Below, in pieces: positions 25,669 through 34,800 of a stretch of DNA of 64,000 nt. Positions within the stretch are counted from its first letter, which is position 1, and the number at the start of each line of letters is the position of its first letter. Source of the DNA: Candidatus Hydrogenedens sp. (GTDB lineage Bacteria > Hydrogenedentota > Hydrogenedentia > Hydrogenedentales > Hydrogenedentaceae); assembly GCA_035378955.1 (NCBI GenBank), contig DAOSUS010000004.1, positions 1 through 64,000 of the forward strand, written 5' to 3'. The translations under genes were made by a program, and so were the position numbers. The notes under the pieces were generated by a model. That model searched no databases. It worked only from the letters and a program-made list of their open reading frames with translations, and was not told the DNA's origin.

Positions 25669-26904
25669 TTATGCTTTTGCAAATCTTTTTCCTGAAAATT
25701 GTTTAACCCAACCTTTCATTTCCATTAAGGTTAATGTTGAAAGTGCTTGAGAAATAGGTATCTGGCAGGATATGGCAACTTCATCTACATAAGAACCTTC
25801 AGGACTTAAAATAGATAGGATTTTCTTTTCCAGTGGACTTTGAGAAGCAAAAGAGTTAGAATTGGTTTGTTGGATATTTTTTTCAGTTTTTTCTGGTTTT
25901 GAAGGGACTGTCTCTGAAGAAGGTTTTATCGCCATAGACAAGGTGTATTGGATTTTTTGTTTTGTATATTCTTGTGCGGGTTGAGTTGTTTTTTTGCCAA
26001 TATCCGAGATGTCGTCAGCAAAATTTTCACGAGCATATAAAGGAATTTCTTCGATAATATCCGAAATTTTTTCTGCCAACTTTGCTCCTTGTCGGATTAA
26101 GCCATGGGGTCCTTCACTATTTAACGAACCGATAGGACCGGGGACAGCAAAAACTGTTTTTCCCTGCTCTACGGCATGTTGTGCGGTAATTAAGGCTCCA
26201 CTATTTTTTGTTGCTTCTGTAACAATTGTCCCCAATGAAAATCCACTAATAAAACGATTGCGTATTGGGAAATTATTGCCTAAGGGCTTCGTTTGCATGG
26301 GAAAGGTAGATATTACCGCTCCTTGATTTTGTATTCTCTCATATAAATTTTTATTTTCTCTGGGATATATAACATCAATTCCACAGCCTAAAAAGGCAAT
26401 AGTCCTACCCCCACTATCCAGAGCCACCTGATGGGCTATGGTATCAATACCCCAAGCAAGACCACTCACAATGGTAAAACCTGCATTTACCAGACCCTGA
26501 GCAAAGAAATGTGTTACTTTACTACCGTAAGGGCTATATTTTCGTGTGCCAACAATAGAAATAGAATATTGGTCTCTTTTTAGTAAATTTCCTTTGCAAT
26601 ACAAAACCAGAGGTGGGTCATAGATTTCTGCTAACGAGACGGGGTATTCCGGGTCATCTAAGGTAATAATTTTTACCTTATGATTTTCAATCAACCTTAG
26701 TTCAGTATCTACATCTACAACTTCACGGTAATGGGCTATTCTATGGGCTAAAGTTTTTCCAACTACTTCGGACAGGGCTTTTTCCGATGCGGAAAGCACT
26801 TCGTAAGGGGAACCAAAACGGGCTATAAGTTTTATAAAAGTAGTGGAACCAATACCCGGAATTAAAAATAGAGTTAGCCAATATTTTTGTTGTTCGGAGT
26901 ACAT
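25669..26904 (-). CDS. dprA: DNA processing protein DprA
   Basis: DprA loads RecA on incoming single-stranded DNA during transformation. The 411-residue protein has an N-terminal helix-hairpin-helix region (LFLIPGIGSTTFIKLIARFG), the Rossmann core with SIVGTRKYSPYG, VSGLAWGIDTIAHQVAL, RNRFISGFS and FAVPGPIGSLNSEG, then a linker rich in K/Q/S and a C-terminal winged helix (SPLEKKILSILSPEGSYVDEVAI). No other competence gene is in the window. It lies 14 bases after the DUF1080 gene and 12 before the ABC ATPase. Confidence 0.95.
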   Translation of the reverse strand: MYSEQQKYWLTLFLIPGIGSTTFIKLIARFGSPYEVLSASEKALSEVVGKTLAHRIAHYREVVDVDTELRLIENHKVKIITLDDPEYPVSLAEIYDPPLVLYCKGNLLKRDQYSISIVGTRKYSPYGSKVTHFFAQGLVNAGFTIVSGLAWGIDTIAHQVALDSGGRTIAFLGCGIDVIYPRENKNLYERIQNQGAVISTFPMQTKPLGNNFPIRNRFISGFSLGTIVTEATKNSGALITAQHAVEQGKTVFAVPGPIGSLNSEGPHGLIRQGAKLAEKISDIIEEIPLYARENFADDISDIGKKTTQPAQEYTKQKIQYTLSMAIKPSSETVPSKPEKTEKNIQQTNSNSFASQSPLEKKILSILSPEGSYVDEVAISCQIPISQALSTLTLMEMKGWVKQFSGKRFAKA

Positions 26905-26918
26905 GTCTACTTCCTGTA

Positions 26919-27641
26919 TTAATTACCTGCAAGATTTTTATAATAAGCGTTTCGATACCACACTTCTCCCCCGTGGTCCTGAAGCTGGAAATATCCTCTA
27001 CGGGGTAGTTGTGCTAATGGTGTATCAAATTTTCCAATGGGCATTGTCATAAGAGAAATATCCACATCAATAACCTTCCAACCATTCATTACAACTACGA
27101 GATGACTATCTTTACATGTAATATCATAAGAATTCCATTCACCGGGCGGTAAGCACATATTAAACATAGGAGTGGCTACATCATACAAAGAGCCGCAACC
27201 ATTTTTGTTAGGAGACTGTCCATAATCCTCTAAAACCTGTATTTCAAATCCTTTTTGAACAGGGTCTTTCAGGTCGGAACGGAAGAATACACCACTATTC
27301 GCTTTTGGGGTCAATTTAAATTCGATATGTAATTCAAAATCAGTTATTTCTTCGCCCATATATGCTATATATCCCCCGGATTTAGAACCGAAAATATGGA
27401 AAACATTGTCAGGCATAAATTCAAATCCTGCTTTTTTATTGTTCGATGTTACATTTTCCCATTTCGATTGATTTTCTGAAGAAAACAAATTTACCCAGCC
27501 ATCTCCTTGTGGAGGAGTTGTGCATTTTCCGACAGGAATTCGTTTTTGAGTTTCTTCTTTGCCATTTGTGGAGCAAGTAAAGAAAGTCACTAACACAAAT
27601 AGAGCCACTACAGACATTAAAATAATTTTTCGAATTTTCAT
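26919..27641 (-). CDS. Exported DUF1080 (3-keto-disaccharide hydrolase-like) protein
   Basis: The 240-residue protein starts with an export signal (MKIRKIILMSVVALFVLVTFFTCS). The Cys could be a lipidation site, but the lipobox FFTC is atypical. The mature part is a DUF1080 concanavalin-like domain: GWVNLFSSENQSKW, FELHIEFKLTPKANSGVFFRS, GFEIQVLEDYG, PPGEWNSYDITCK and GYFQLQDHGGEVWYRNAYYKN. DUF1080 proteins are abundant in Planctomycetes and relatives; characterised members hydrolyse 3-keto-glycosides. It is unlinked to the window's oxidoreductases, which could make 3-keto sugars. Confidence 0.88.
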   Translation of the reverse strand: MKIRKIILMSVVALFVLVTFFTCSTNGKEETQKRIPVGKCTTPPQGDGWVNLFSSENQSKWENVTSNNKKAGFEFMPDNVFHIFGSKSGGYIAYMGEEITDFELHIEFKLTPKANSGVFFRSDLKDPVQKGFEIQVLEDYGQSPNKNGCGSLYDVATPMFNMCLPPGEWNSYDITCKDSHLVVVMNGWKVIDVDISLMTMPIGKFDTPLAQLPRRGYFQLQDHGGEVWYRNAYYKNLAGN

Positions 27642-27776
27642 TTTTTATTCTCCTATTGATTTTTATTATGTTAAACTCATATAAATAATATCATCAGTTT
27701 TAAAAGTAGATAAAAGATTGTATAATGATAAGACAAATATAATACAATTTGTAAATTAGAGATAAGGAGAAATTAG

Positions 27777-28505
27777 ATGAAAGGTGTCGTTTTGGCTGGA
27801 GGTTTAGGAACACGATTATTACCCTTAACTCGTGTTACTAATAAACATTTATTGCCCGTCTATAATAAACCTATGATTTTTTATCCCATTCAAACTCTTG
27901 TAGACGCTGGTATTAAAGATATTATGATAGTAACAGGGGGAAATAACGCAGGGGATTTTCTCCGATTATTGGGGAATGGAGAAGATTTCGGCTTGCATCA
28001 ACTTCATTATACTTATCAAAAAACAGAAGGAGGCATAGCTCATGCTCTCGCACTTACAGAGCCATTTGTTGGTAAAGATAAAGTTGTAGTCATCCTTGGA
28101 GATAATTTTACTCAGAGCAGTATTAAAAAAGCCGTAGATGATTTTGAAAAGCAAGATTCCGGTGCAAAGATTTTTTTGAAAGAGGTATCTAATCCTCAAG
28201 AATTTGGTGTTGCGGTAGTAGAAAATGGGAAAGTGAAGGAGATTATAGAGAAGCCTAAAGTTCCACCCACAAATTATGCAGTAATTGGAATATATATGTA
28301 TGATTCGGATGTATTTAATATTTGTAAGACACTGAAACCCAGTGCGCGAGGTGAATTAGAGATAACCGATGTAAACAATGAATATATTCGACGAGGGACA
28401 ATGACTTATGAATTTTTAGAAGGTTGGTGGGCAGACTGCGGAAGTTTTGAGGCATTGTTACGCTCAAATATACTTGTAGCGAAAGAACACGGTATACAAA
28501 TTTAA
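27777..28505 (+). CDS. Glucose-1-phosphate thymidylyltransferase-like nucleotidyltransferase
   Basis: This 242-residue sugar-nucleotide pyrophosphorylase begins MKGVVLAGGLGTRLLPLT, the GGxGTRLxPxT nucleotide loop, then TNKHLLPVYNKPMIFYP and ILGDNF at about 107. EKP (IIEKPKVPPTN) and the final WWADCGSFEALL are RmlA-like. It is shorter than the ~290-residue RmlA and lacks the last helical part, like the short RmlA/RfbA variants. It would supply an activated deoxysugar precursor for surface glycans. The next gene follows after 13 bases. The base sugar and nucleotide are inferred from family. Confidence 0.85.
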   Translation: MKGVVLAGGLGTRLLPLTRVTNKHLLPVYNKPMIFYPIQTLVDAGIKDIMIVTGGNNAGDFLRLLGNGEDFGLHQLHYTYQKTEGGIAHALALTEPFVGKDKVVVILGDNFTQSSIKKAVDDFEKQDSGAKIFLKEVSNPQEFGVAVVENGKVKEIIEKPKVPPTNYAVIGIYMYDSDVFNICKTLKPSARGELEITDVNNEYIRRGTMTYEFLEGWWADCGSFEALLRSNILVAKEHGIQI

Positions 28506-28518
28506 GGAGGATAATTTT

Positions 28519-28773
28519 ATGGGCACTGTTTATTTTTGCAAGTATTGTGGTAAACAAAGCACAAATGTCCAATCTTTAACCTCATCTCTATGTGTAAGGC
28601 ATCCTAATGGACCTGGAAAAGGGAAACATGTCCCCTATGAAGGTGAAACAAAAAATGAATATATATGCAAATTCTGTGGAAGAAAATTTTCATCCATTCA
28701 AACGATGAGTGCTAATTTTTGCCTTCGCCACCCAAACGGTTCGGGAAAAGGTCGCCATGAACCCATGCTATAA
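28519..28773 (+). CDS. Small tandem zinc-finger protein (two CxxC...CxxH...H repeats)
   Basis: This 84-residue protein is built of two copies of a 43-residue unit: C7-x2-C10, C25-x2-H28, H37 and C50-x2-C53, C68-x2-H71, H80. Each unit ends RHPNG.GKG.H. The units match closely (CK[YF]CG..., S..Q.[LM], C..RHPNG.GKG). Each can bind one Zn through CxxC plus CxxH. Similar two-unit proteins are known as uncharacterised families in gut and environmental bacteria; I do not know a function. AAGGAGG before the ATG is a strong ribosome site, and the gene is 13 bases after the nucleotidyltransferase. Confidence 0.8.
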   Translation: MGTVYFCKYCGKQSTNVQSLTSSLCVRHPNGPGKGKHVPYEGETKNEYICKFCGRKFSSIQTMSANFCLRHPNGSGKGRHEPML

Positions 28774-28918
28774 TTCGTTTGATTTTTTACATCTCGTCAT
28801 TAGAAAGTTTTATCTTTCATTTTCATAAATATCGAAAGGAAATTCTTCAAAACTTCGCACTGATTTTAAATTTTTCTATCATTTGTTATAGAATTTAAAC
28901 ACTTTTTTAAAGGTATTC

Positions 28919-29005
28919 GCCCGGGTGGCGGAAATGGCAGACGCGCCAGACTAAGGATCTGGTCCCAGAAATGGGGTAGGAGTTCAATTCTCCTCCCGGG
29001 CACCA
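28919..29005 (+). tRNA. tRNA-Leu (anticodon AAG)
   Basis: The acceptor stem GCCCGGG (28919-28925) pairs with CCCGGGC (28995-29001), followed by A73 and encoded CCA (29003-29005). The anticodon stem CCAGA/TCTGG holds the loop CTAAGGA, which gives anticodon AAG (bases 34-36). A long variable arm (GTCCCAGAAATGGGG region) and the D-arm GGCGGAAATGGCAGACGC identify a class-II tRNA-Leu. A34 would need deamination to inosine to read CUC as well as CUU. AAG is an uncommon bacterial Leu anticodon; GAG is usual. Confidence 0.95.
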
Positions 29006-29128
29006 CTAAACATCCCTTATAATTCTCTCACTAAATTTATCTTGCACCTCTTATAAATTGTTTTTCCAAATAATTAATCTCGTCAGGAAAATTTTATATA
29101 TTCTTTGTAAAAATGTAGCCTTTATCTA

Positions 29129-30250
29129 TTAACCGTTTTGCTCTGTTTCTGAAGGAGAAAAATCTGAAGGAATAGTCTGATCACCAACATCCTGAGAACT
29201 TTGTGGAATATCTGCATGAGATTCTTCTGACATTAATTGCGAGGTGTCCATAACTACTTTTTGTTCTTGAACTTCTTTTTGTTCTTGAACTTCTTCTGAA
29301 TTTGGGGTGCTATCAGAAGCACCTTCCTCTAACATCGTTTGCGGGGAATACGCATCTATATCGTGTTCTTTGACTTCCTCCGAAGACTGATTATTTTCCC
29401 CCTTCAATTTATCCTTGTGCTGGGCATAATATGCTTTTCCATATTCGGTAATAGCCCAGATACCCCTTTCGGTGTTCTTTTCGAGAATACCTCTATTCAC
29501 AAGATCTATTTTTATCCATTTCAATGTATCCTTCCAGCGAGGGATATATTTATTATGAGTAACCGGGGATAAGTCATAACTATTAAAAATATGCTTCATC
29601 TTTTCATAAACCTGTTTTGTAATTACGGAATAAGGGGCAGAGCCATTGAATTCCATCAATGTATCTAAAAGAGGGTAAATATAAGCAGATTGTGGGGTCT
29701 TCAAACCTTTTTCCAATTTTCCTGTGAATGGAAGTCTTTTTCCCGAAGAGGATTTTTTCTCTGTTTTTTCTTTTGAGTTTTCAACCACAGGGGTTTCTTG
29801 ATTTTCTACCACTTCCTGATGAAGAACAACTACTTCTTCCTCTTTATCCTTTTTTAGCGGTTCTTCACTTACAAGGGGTTTTTCTTCCTCAGTCCATTCA
29901 CTATCAAAAACTGCTTTTTTCTTGCCCGAAACTTTTTTCTCTAAAGAAACGGTGGTATGTCCTTGCTTACCTACCTTTTTTTCAAGCTTTTTAGCCGTTT
30001 TTTTTTCCGCAATCATTGATTTCTTTGCCAGAATTTGGGAAGAAACTTTTTTCTTTGCTTTAACTTCTTTTACTTTTTTAGTTCCTGCTTTGGTAGGTTT
30101 CTCTGATTCAGATATTTCGGTTTTCTTCTTCATCTGAATCATCATTTCTAATGCGGATAGTAAATACTTAACCCGTTCACTGTCCTCCTCATCAACAGCC
30201 TTTACTATCTCATTCTTAATAAACTGTTTAAAATCATCATACTCTTTCAT
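29129..30250 (-). CDS. Lys-rich / Mrr-N-like winged-helix / acidic-tail protein
   Basis: The 373-residue protein has three parts. Residues ~40-115 are Lys/Ala-rich (histone H1-like, many KK pairs). Residues ~188-276 match the N-terminal winged-helix domain of Mrr restriction proteins (AYIYPLLDTLMEFNGSAPYSVI ... RGILEKNTERGIWAITEYGKAY). The last ~90 residues are an E/Q/S-rich acidic tail with an 18-base tandem duplication (29261-29296) coding EVQEQK twice. No nuclease domain is present. DNA binding is likely; function is unknown. The ATG at 30250 is preferred to a TTG at 30268 because AGGAG lies eight bases before the ATG and overlaps the TTG frame. Confidence 0.65.
   Translation of the reverse strand: MKEYDDFKQFIKNEIVKAVDEEDSERVKYLLSALEMMIQMKKKTEISESEKPTKAGTKKVKEVKAKKKVSSQILAKKSMIAEKKTAKKLEKKVGKQGHTTVSLEKKVSGKKKAVFDSEWTEEEKPLVSEEPLKKDKEEEVVVLHQEVVENQETPVVENSKEKTEKKSSSGKRLPFTGKLEKGLKTPQSAYIYPLLDTLMEFNGSAPYSVITKQVYEKMKHIFNSYDLSPVTHNKYIPRWKDTLKWIKIDLVNRGILEKNTERGIWAITEYGKAYYAQHKDKLKGENNQSSEEVKEHDIDAYSPQTMLEEGASDSTPNSEEVQEQKEVQEQKVVMDTSQLMSEESHADIPQSSQDVGDQTIPSDFSPSETEQNG
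29261..29296. repeat. 18-base tandem duplication inside the Lys-rich/Mrr-N gene
   Basis: TTGTTCTTGAACTTCTTT at 29261-29278 is followed directly by a copy at 29279-29296 differing only in the last base. It keeps the frame and codes the doubled EVQEQK segment. It is a likely slippage-variable site. Confidence 0.85.
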
Positions 30251-30433
30251 TCCATAATCTCCTATCAATTTACCGCTTTTGTTTTTCAGACCACTTTTTT
30301 GAACAATATATTAATTATTAACAGAATATTACAAGTAACGATTAACTATCTGATTATATTTTAATAATATCAAGTTGTTATAGTAAAATAAAATATTGCA
30401 TACTGAAAATAAAAAAGGAATAAATGTAATTAT

Positions 30434-30892
30434 ATGAAATTACAAACAACACGATTTGGTGAAATAGAAATTGATGAAAATCAAATTCTTTTATTTGTAA
30501 AACCTATTTTAGGATTTCAGAATTACCAGAAATTTATTTTATTACCGGGACCTAAAGATAGCCCGCTATGGTGGCTGCAATCCGTAGAGGATGGTTCATT
30601 GGCTTTTCTATTGTTAGAACCTTTGCAGGTTTTACAGGGCTATCAGGTTCCGTTCACTCCTCAGGACTTACATGAATTACAAGCTATTTCTCCTCAGGAG
30701 ATTTCTATATATACATTACTTGTGGTTCCGGAAGACCCAACAAAAATCCGAACGAATTTAAGAGCCCCCATTGTAATAAATACAAAAACAAGGTTAGCAA
30801 AGCAAATGGTATTGGACAGAACGGATTACCCTGTCCAATGGTTCCTTGCGCAACCCCAAAATGAACAACCAACCGATAGACAGGAGGTCTAA
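30434..30892 (+). CDS. fliW: Flagellar assembly factor FliW
   Basis: The 152-residue protein has the FliW pattern: [19 protein letters not shown], the [13 protein letters not shown] strand, [21 protein letters not shown] and [13 protein letters not shown]...NLRAPIVIN. FliW binds flagellin and antagonises CsrA, linking flagellin supply to translation. csrA begins two bases after its TAA, the classic fliW-csrA pair. The long AT-rich 5' region (about 180 bases) contains no gene. Confidence 0.93.
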   Translation: MKLQTTRFGEIEIDENQILLFVKPILGFQNYQKFILLPGPKDSPLWWLQSVEDGSLAFLLLEPLQVLQGYQVPFTPQDLHELQAISPQEISIYTLLVVPEDPTKIRTNLRAPIVINTKTRLAKQMVLDRTDYPVQWFLAQPQNEQPTDRQEV

Positions 30893-30893
30893 T

Positions 30894-31145
30894 ATGCTTG
30901 TGCTCACGCGTAAGGAAGATGAAAGCATAATGATTGGCGATAATATCGAAATCAAAGTGCTTGAATTACGGGAAAATCAGGTCAAGATAGGGATAGAGGC
31001 ACCTCGTTCTATCCCTGTTCATCGAAAAGAGGTCTATCTATCAATCAAAGCGGAAAATGAAGAGGCGGCACGGGTAGAACCCCCGAAAGAAATTCCTGTT
31101 CTTCAACCCAACAAAGGAGACCCCCAAGATGGAAATACTCATTGA
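30894..31145 (+). CDS. csrA: Carbon storage regulator CsrA
   Basis: This RNA-binding repressor of translation begins [20 protein letters not shown] and has the RNA-contact end [16 protein letters not shown]. It is 83 residues, about 15-20 longer than typical; the tail is Pro/Glu-rich. The ATG at 30894 is certain from the conserved start and the perfect SD AGGAGG (30882-30887); an earlier in-frame codon at 30846 lies inside fliW. Its own SD contains the GGA core recognised by CsrA, so autoregulation is possible. The next gene overlaps its end by 17 bases. Confidence 0.95.
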   Translation: MLVLTRKEDESIMIGDNIEIKVLELRENQVKIGIEAPRSIPVHRKEVYLSIKAENEEAARVEPPKEIPVLQPNKGDPQDGNTH

Positions 31146-31764
31146 TGGTATAAAAGGATTTCAGTTTTCGAATTCGCCGAACACCCTTCAATCTGCTTTG
31201 AATGAAATCATGAATTTTCTTAGCACCCAACAATTGGCAATGGTGAAGTTAAGAGTTAATGAACAGGAAGTATATCCGGGAAAGTCATTAGAATCTATTC
31301 AGGATATGGATGTATCTAACATACGGACATTAGAAATCAGTACCTACCCCATACCTCAGCTGGTGGAAGAAGGTATTGCAGACCTTAAATTGTATTCACC
31401 CGAATTAAGTGGGTTATGTCGTGAAATTGCTCAAGTATTTCAGAGTGAAAATCCAGATGAAGGGTTTGACCCGTTCCAGAAGCTTTCCGCAATATGGAGC
31501 GAAATAAAAAAAAGAGAGGCACTTATAATTAATTTGTTAAGTTCCCATGTAACGGAAGAAAACCCTACTATAAAAATGATAAAAGAGCATCATGAAGATT
31601 TAAATCGGGTCCTTGAAGATGCTTATAAGTCCCTCGAAAATAACGACTGTATCGGTCTTGGGGACTTACTAGAATATGAATTAGCACCCCTTGCAGAAAA
31701 AGAACCCGAAATTGTTAGTCAATTAAAGCAATTGGTATTACAATATATTTCCAAATCAACCTAA
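31129..31764 (+). CDS. Unknown protein translated with csrA
   Basis: I do not recognise this 211-residue protein. The N-terminal ~75 residues look like a small alpha/beta domain ([13 protein letters not shown] ... LEISTYPIP). The rest is helical and acidic, with no membrane segment, signal peptide, Cys cluster or enzyme motif. Its ATG lies inside the end of csrA (17-base overlap) with AAAGGAGA before it, so it is co-translated with fliW-csrA. The context suggests a flagellin-chaperone-like or regulatory role in flagellar assembly; that is inference only. A large glycosyltransferase gene follows after 41 bases. Confidence 0.7.
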   Translation: MEILIDGIKGFQFSNSPNTLQSALNEIMNFLSTQQLAMVKLRVNEQEVYPGKSLESIQDMDVSNIRTLEISTYPIPQLVEEGIADLKLYSPELSGLCREIAQVFQSENPDEGFDPFQKLSAIWSEIKKREALIINLLSSHVTEENPTIKMIKEHHEDLNRVLEDAYKSLENNDCIGLGDLLEYELAPLAEKEPEIVSQLKQLVLQYISKST

Positions 31765-31805
31765 TATGTTTTATTCCAATGTGATAAAATAAATAGAAAG
31801 GAAAC

Positions 31806-34800
31806 ATGGGACAAATTAAAATCTTGACTTTTAATTTTCACGAGCCTTACATGTGTTTAATGGCAAAAACGGGGTTTGAAATGGATTTAGGATTGTATAG
31901 TGAGGGGTTGCTTGCTCGAAAATGGAAAGCGGAATTCCGACCTAAACCTGAAAATTTACATGAAGTTCCCCAAAATGAGTGGAGAGAACGACTTTTCAAA
32001 GGGTATTACGATATTGTAATTGCCCATAACGAAACGAATGCCTGGGATATTCGTGAAGCACCCTGCCCTAAAATTCTCGTATGTCATAATAGAAAAACCT
32101 ACCTAAAAACAACACTGCCGAAAAATGACATTTCTGCTATTGAAAACTTTGAGAAGGTTTTAGGTGTTTTATCTGAATTGTTTACTTTTGTATTTATTTC
32201 TCCCTCGAAAAGAGATGATTATGGTTATCCGGGGTATGTGGTGTTGCCTGGTATTGATATAGAAGAGTATGGGGGTTATCAGGGAAGCGAGGAAGTGATT
32301 TTACGGGTAGGTAATTATATGCAGGTGCGAAACTGGATGTTTGATTTTCCATTACAGGAAACTCTCTGCCAGGGATTACCTAATATTATTGTTGGAGAAA
32401 ATCCGGGTGTTGAAAACTCAAAACCTTCCGCAAACTTTGAAGAATTGCTATCTGCATATCGTTTCAATCGCTGTTTGCTTCATATAACCCGTCAGGAATT
32501 TGAAGATGGATACAATCTTTCTACATTAGAAGCGATGGCTTGTGGTATGCCGGTGGTTGCATTAAGCAATCGCACTTCGCCAATTACAAATGAGGTAGAT
32601 GGTTTTACATCGTTTGACCCTGCCCAATTGCGAAAATACCTTGAACTTCTTTTAGAAAATCCAGATTTGGCGAAAAAAATAGGAGCCCAAGGGAGAGAGA
32701 CTATTAAAAAGAAATTTCCTATATCTCAATTTGTTGAGAATTGGCAAAAGATAATTTTAAAACAAAGTGGGAAAGAAACGACCTCTGTTTCAATCACAAA
32801 GCCATCAACAGAAACAAAACATTATCACATTTTATTAGATTATGTTACTTCCCCACATACAACGGCTCGATATTTCGAATTCGCATTTGAAAAAGACCAT
32901 GATGTTGTAACATCGGGTTTTCGATGCCCTGAAGAATTGCTTTATAAGTGGGGATTTCAAAATCCTCCTCCATATCCTCCTCAGAGAATCTCAACCTCGT
33001 TTGATGAAAAACGCATAGAGAATCTCCTCTCGGGCATTCCATCAGGATATATCTTCGATTTCTATATCTATGTTGATTCGGGACTTAAAACAATTGACCC
33101 ATTAATAGATTTGCTCAATATCCCTCGAGTGGCGTATTTTATTGATACCCACCTCGACATACAAACACGGTTAGAAATGGCAAAACATTTTGATATTGTG
33201 TTTCTGGCTCAACAAAGTCATGTAAAAATATTCAAGGAACAGGGTATCCGTCATGTTTTTTGGTTACCTCTTGCTTGCTGTCCCGAATTATATCCTCAAA
33301 AGGAACTACCCCGTTATATTGATGTCTCTTTTGTAGGTAGTTTATCACCTGATGAAGGGGATAAAAGAAGAAGGTTGTTAATGAAAGTGGCTGAAAAATT
33401 CCCAAATCATTACATTGGTAAAAAATGGCCTCTTGAAATGGGAGAAGTCTATTCAAGAAGTAAAATTGTTGTAAATTCTGCCATTAATTATGACTTAAAT
33501 ATGCGGGTATTTGAAGGTATGGCAGGTGGGGCTTTACTCATTACAGATTCTGCGGATAGTATTCTGGAATTGTTTGAAGATGGGAAAGACCTTGTTATTT
33601 ACAAAAATGAAAAGGATTTAATTGAAAAAATTCATTATTATCTGGAACATGAAGAGGAAAGATACGAAATTGCTATGCAGGGGCAACAAAAGGTTTTAGG
33701 GAAACACACTTATCACCATAGATGCCAACAAATTCTTAACAAAGTTGAGGAAATTTTTAAAATTGATACAACAAAAGCAAACCGATTAGAAGTAAAACCT
33801 ATAAACTATTACTCTTCTGAAAGAAGGGAGGTATTAAATTATATTCCCCAAGGAACAAAAAAGGTTCTTGATGTAGGTTGTGCTACGGGGAATTTCGGTT
33901 TAGCAATGAAACGGGAATTGGGTGTTGAAGAAGTGGTTGGGATAGAAATTGTCCCCGAAATTGCTGAAATTGCAAAGAAGGTTTTGGATACCGTATTTGT
34001 TGGAAATATCCAAACAGATAGTTTTCCTTTTGATGATAACTATTTTGATGTAATCACCTGTTGCGATGTATTAGAACATACAGAACACCCTGAAAAGGTA
34101 TTGCGAAATCTAATCCGATACCTGAAACCTTATGGCTATGTTATCATCAGCATTCCCAATGTTCAATATTGGGGTGTCATTTTTGGTCTATCTATTGGAA
34201 GATGGGATTATCGTGATTCGGGTATTCAGGATATAACTCATTTAAAATTCTATACGAAGAATACATTACAAGAATTAATTCGTAAAGCAGGGCTTCTGAT
34301 TAATACTATGGAACCTCTTTCTATATCCCCTGAAAATATGATACCCCGTAAAGAAAATGGAAACCTGCAAATAGGTAAGATTTGTATTGATAAAGTTTCT
34401 GATGAAGAGTATAGGTTATTACGCACTTTTCAGTATATTGTAATTGCACAGAAAATCCCTTCGGATATAAACGAGGTTAATGAACAAGTTCGCAAATTAT
34501 TAGAATCAGGGGAAATCGGTTTATTATTTGAACTTGCGAGAACAGAAAGCGATTTACCACTATGGAAACGATACAGTATCGAAGGGAAAGCGTATGCACA
34601 CACCGGCAATCTTGTAAAAGCCCAGGAGTGTTATTTAAAAGCCATAGAAATGGACAAAAATAATGAATTATATATTGAATACGGGCTACTTATGCTGGCA
34701 ATGAACCAAGTTCAAACAGCATTAGAGATATTCAATAAGGTGTTTCAGGAAGAACCGAAAAACATTCGTCTGCATCTTGCCATGGGGCAGGGATATTTAC

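Noticed and set aside
26919..27641. Firm lipoprotein call for the DUF1080 protein
   Set aside because: The residue before Cys is Thr and the lipobox FFTC is weak, so only export is claimed.
29129..30250. Mrr-type restriction endonuclease
   Set aside because: Only the N-terminal winged helix is present; no PD-(D/E)XK nuclease motif is found.
30846..30893. Longer CsrA starting inside fliW
   Set aside because: CsrA starts MLVLTRK, and a perfect AGGAGG precedes 30894.
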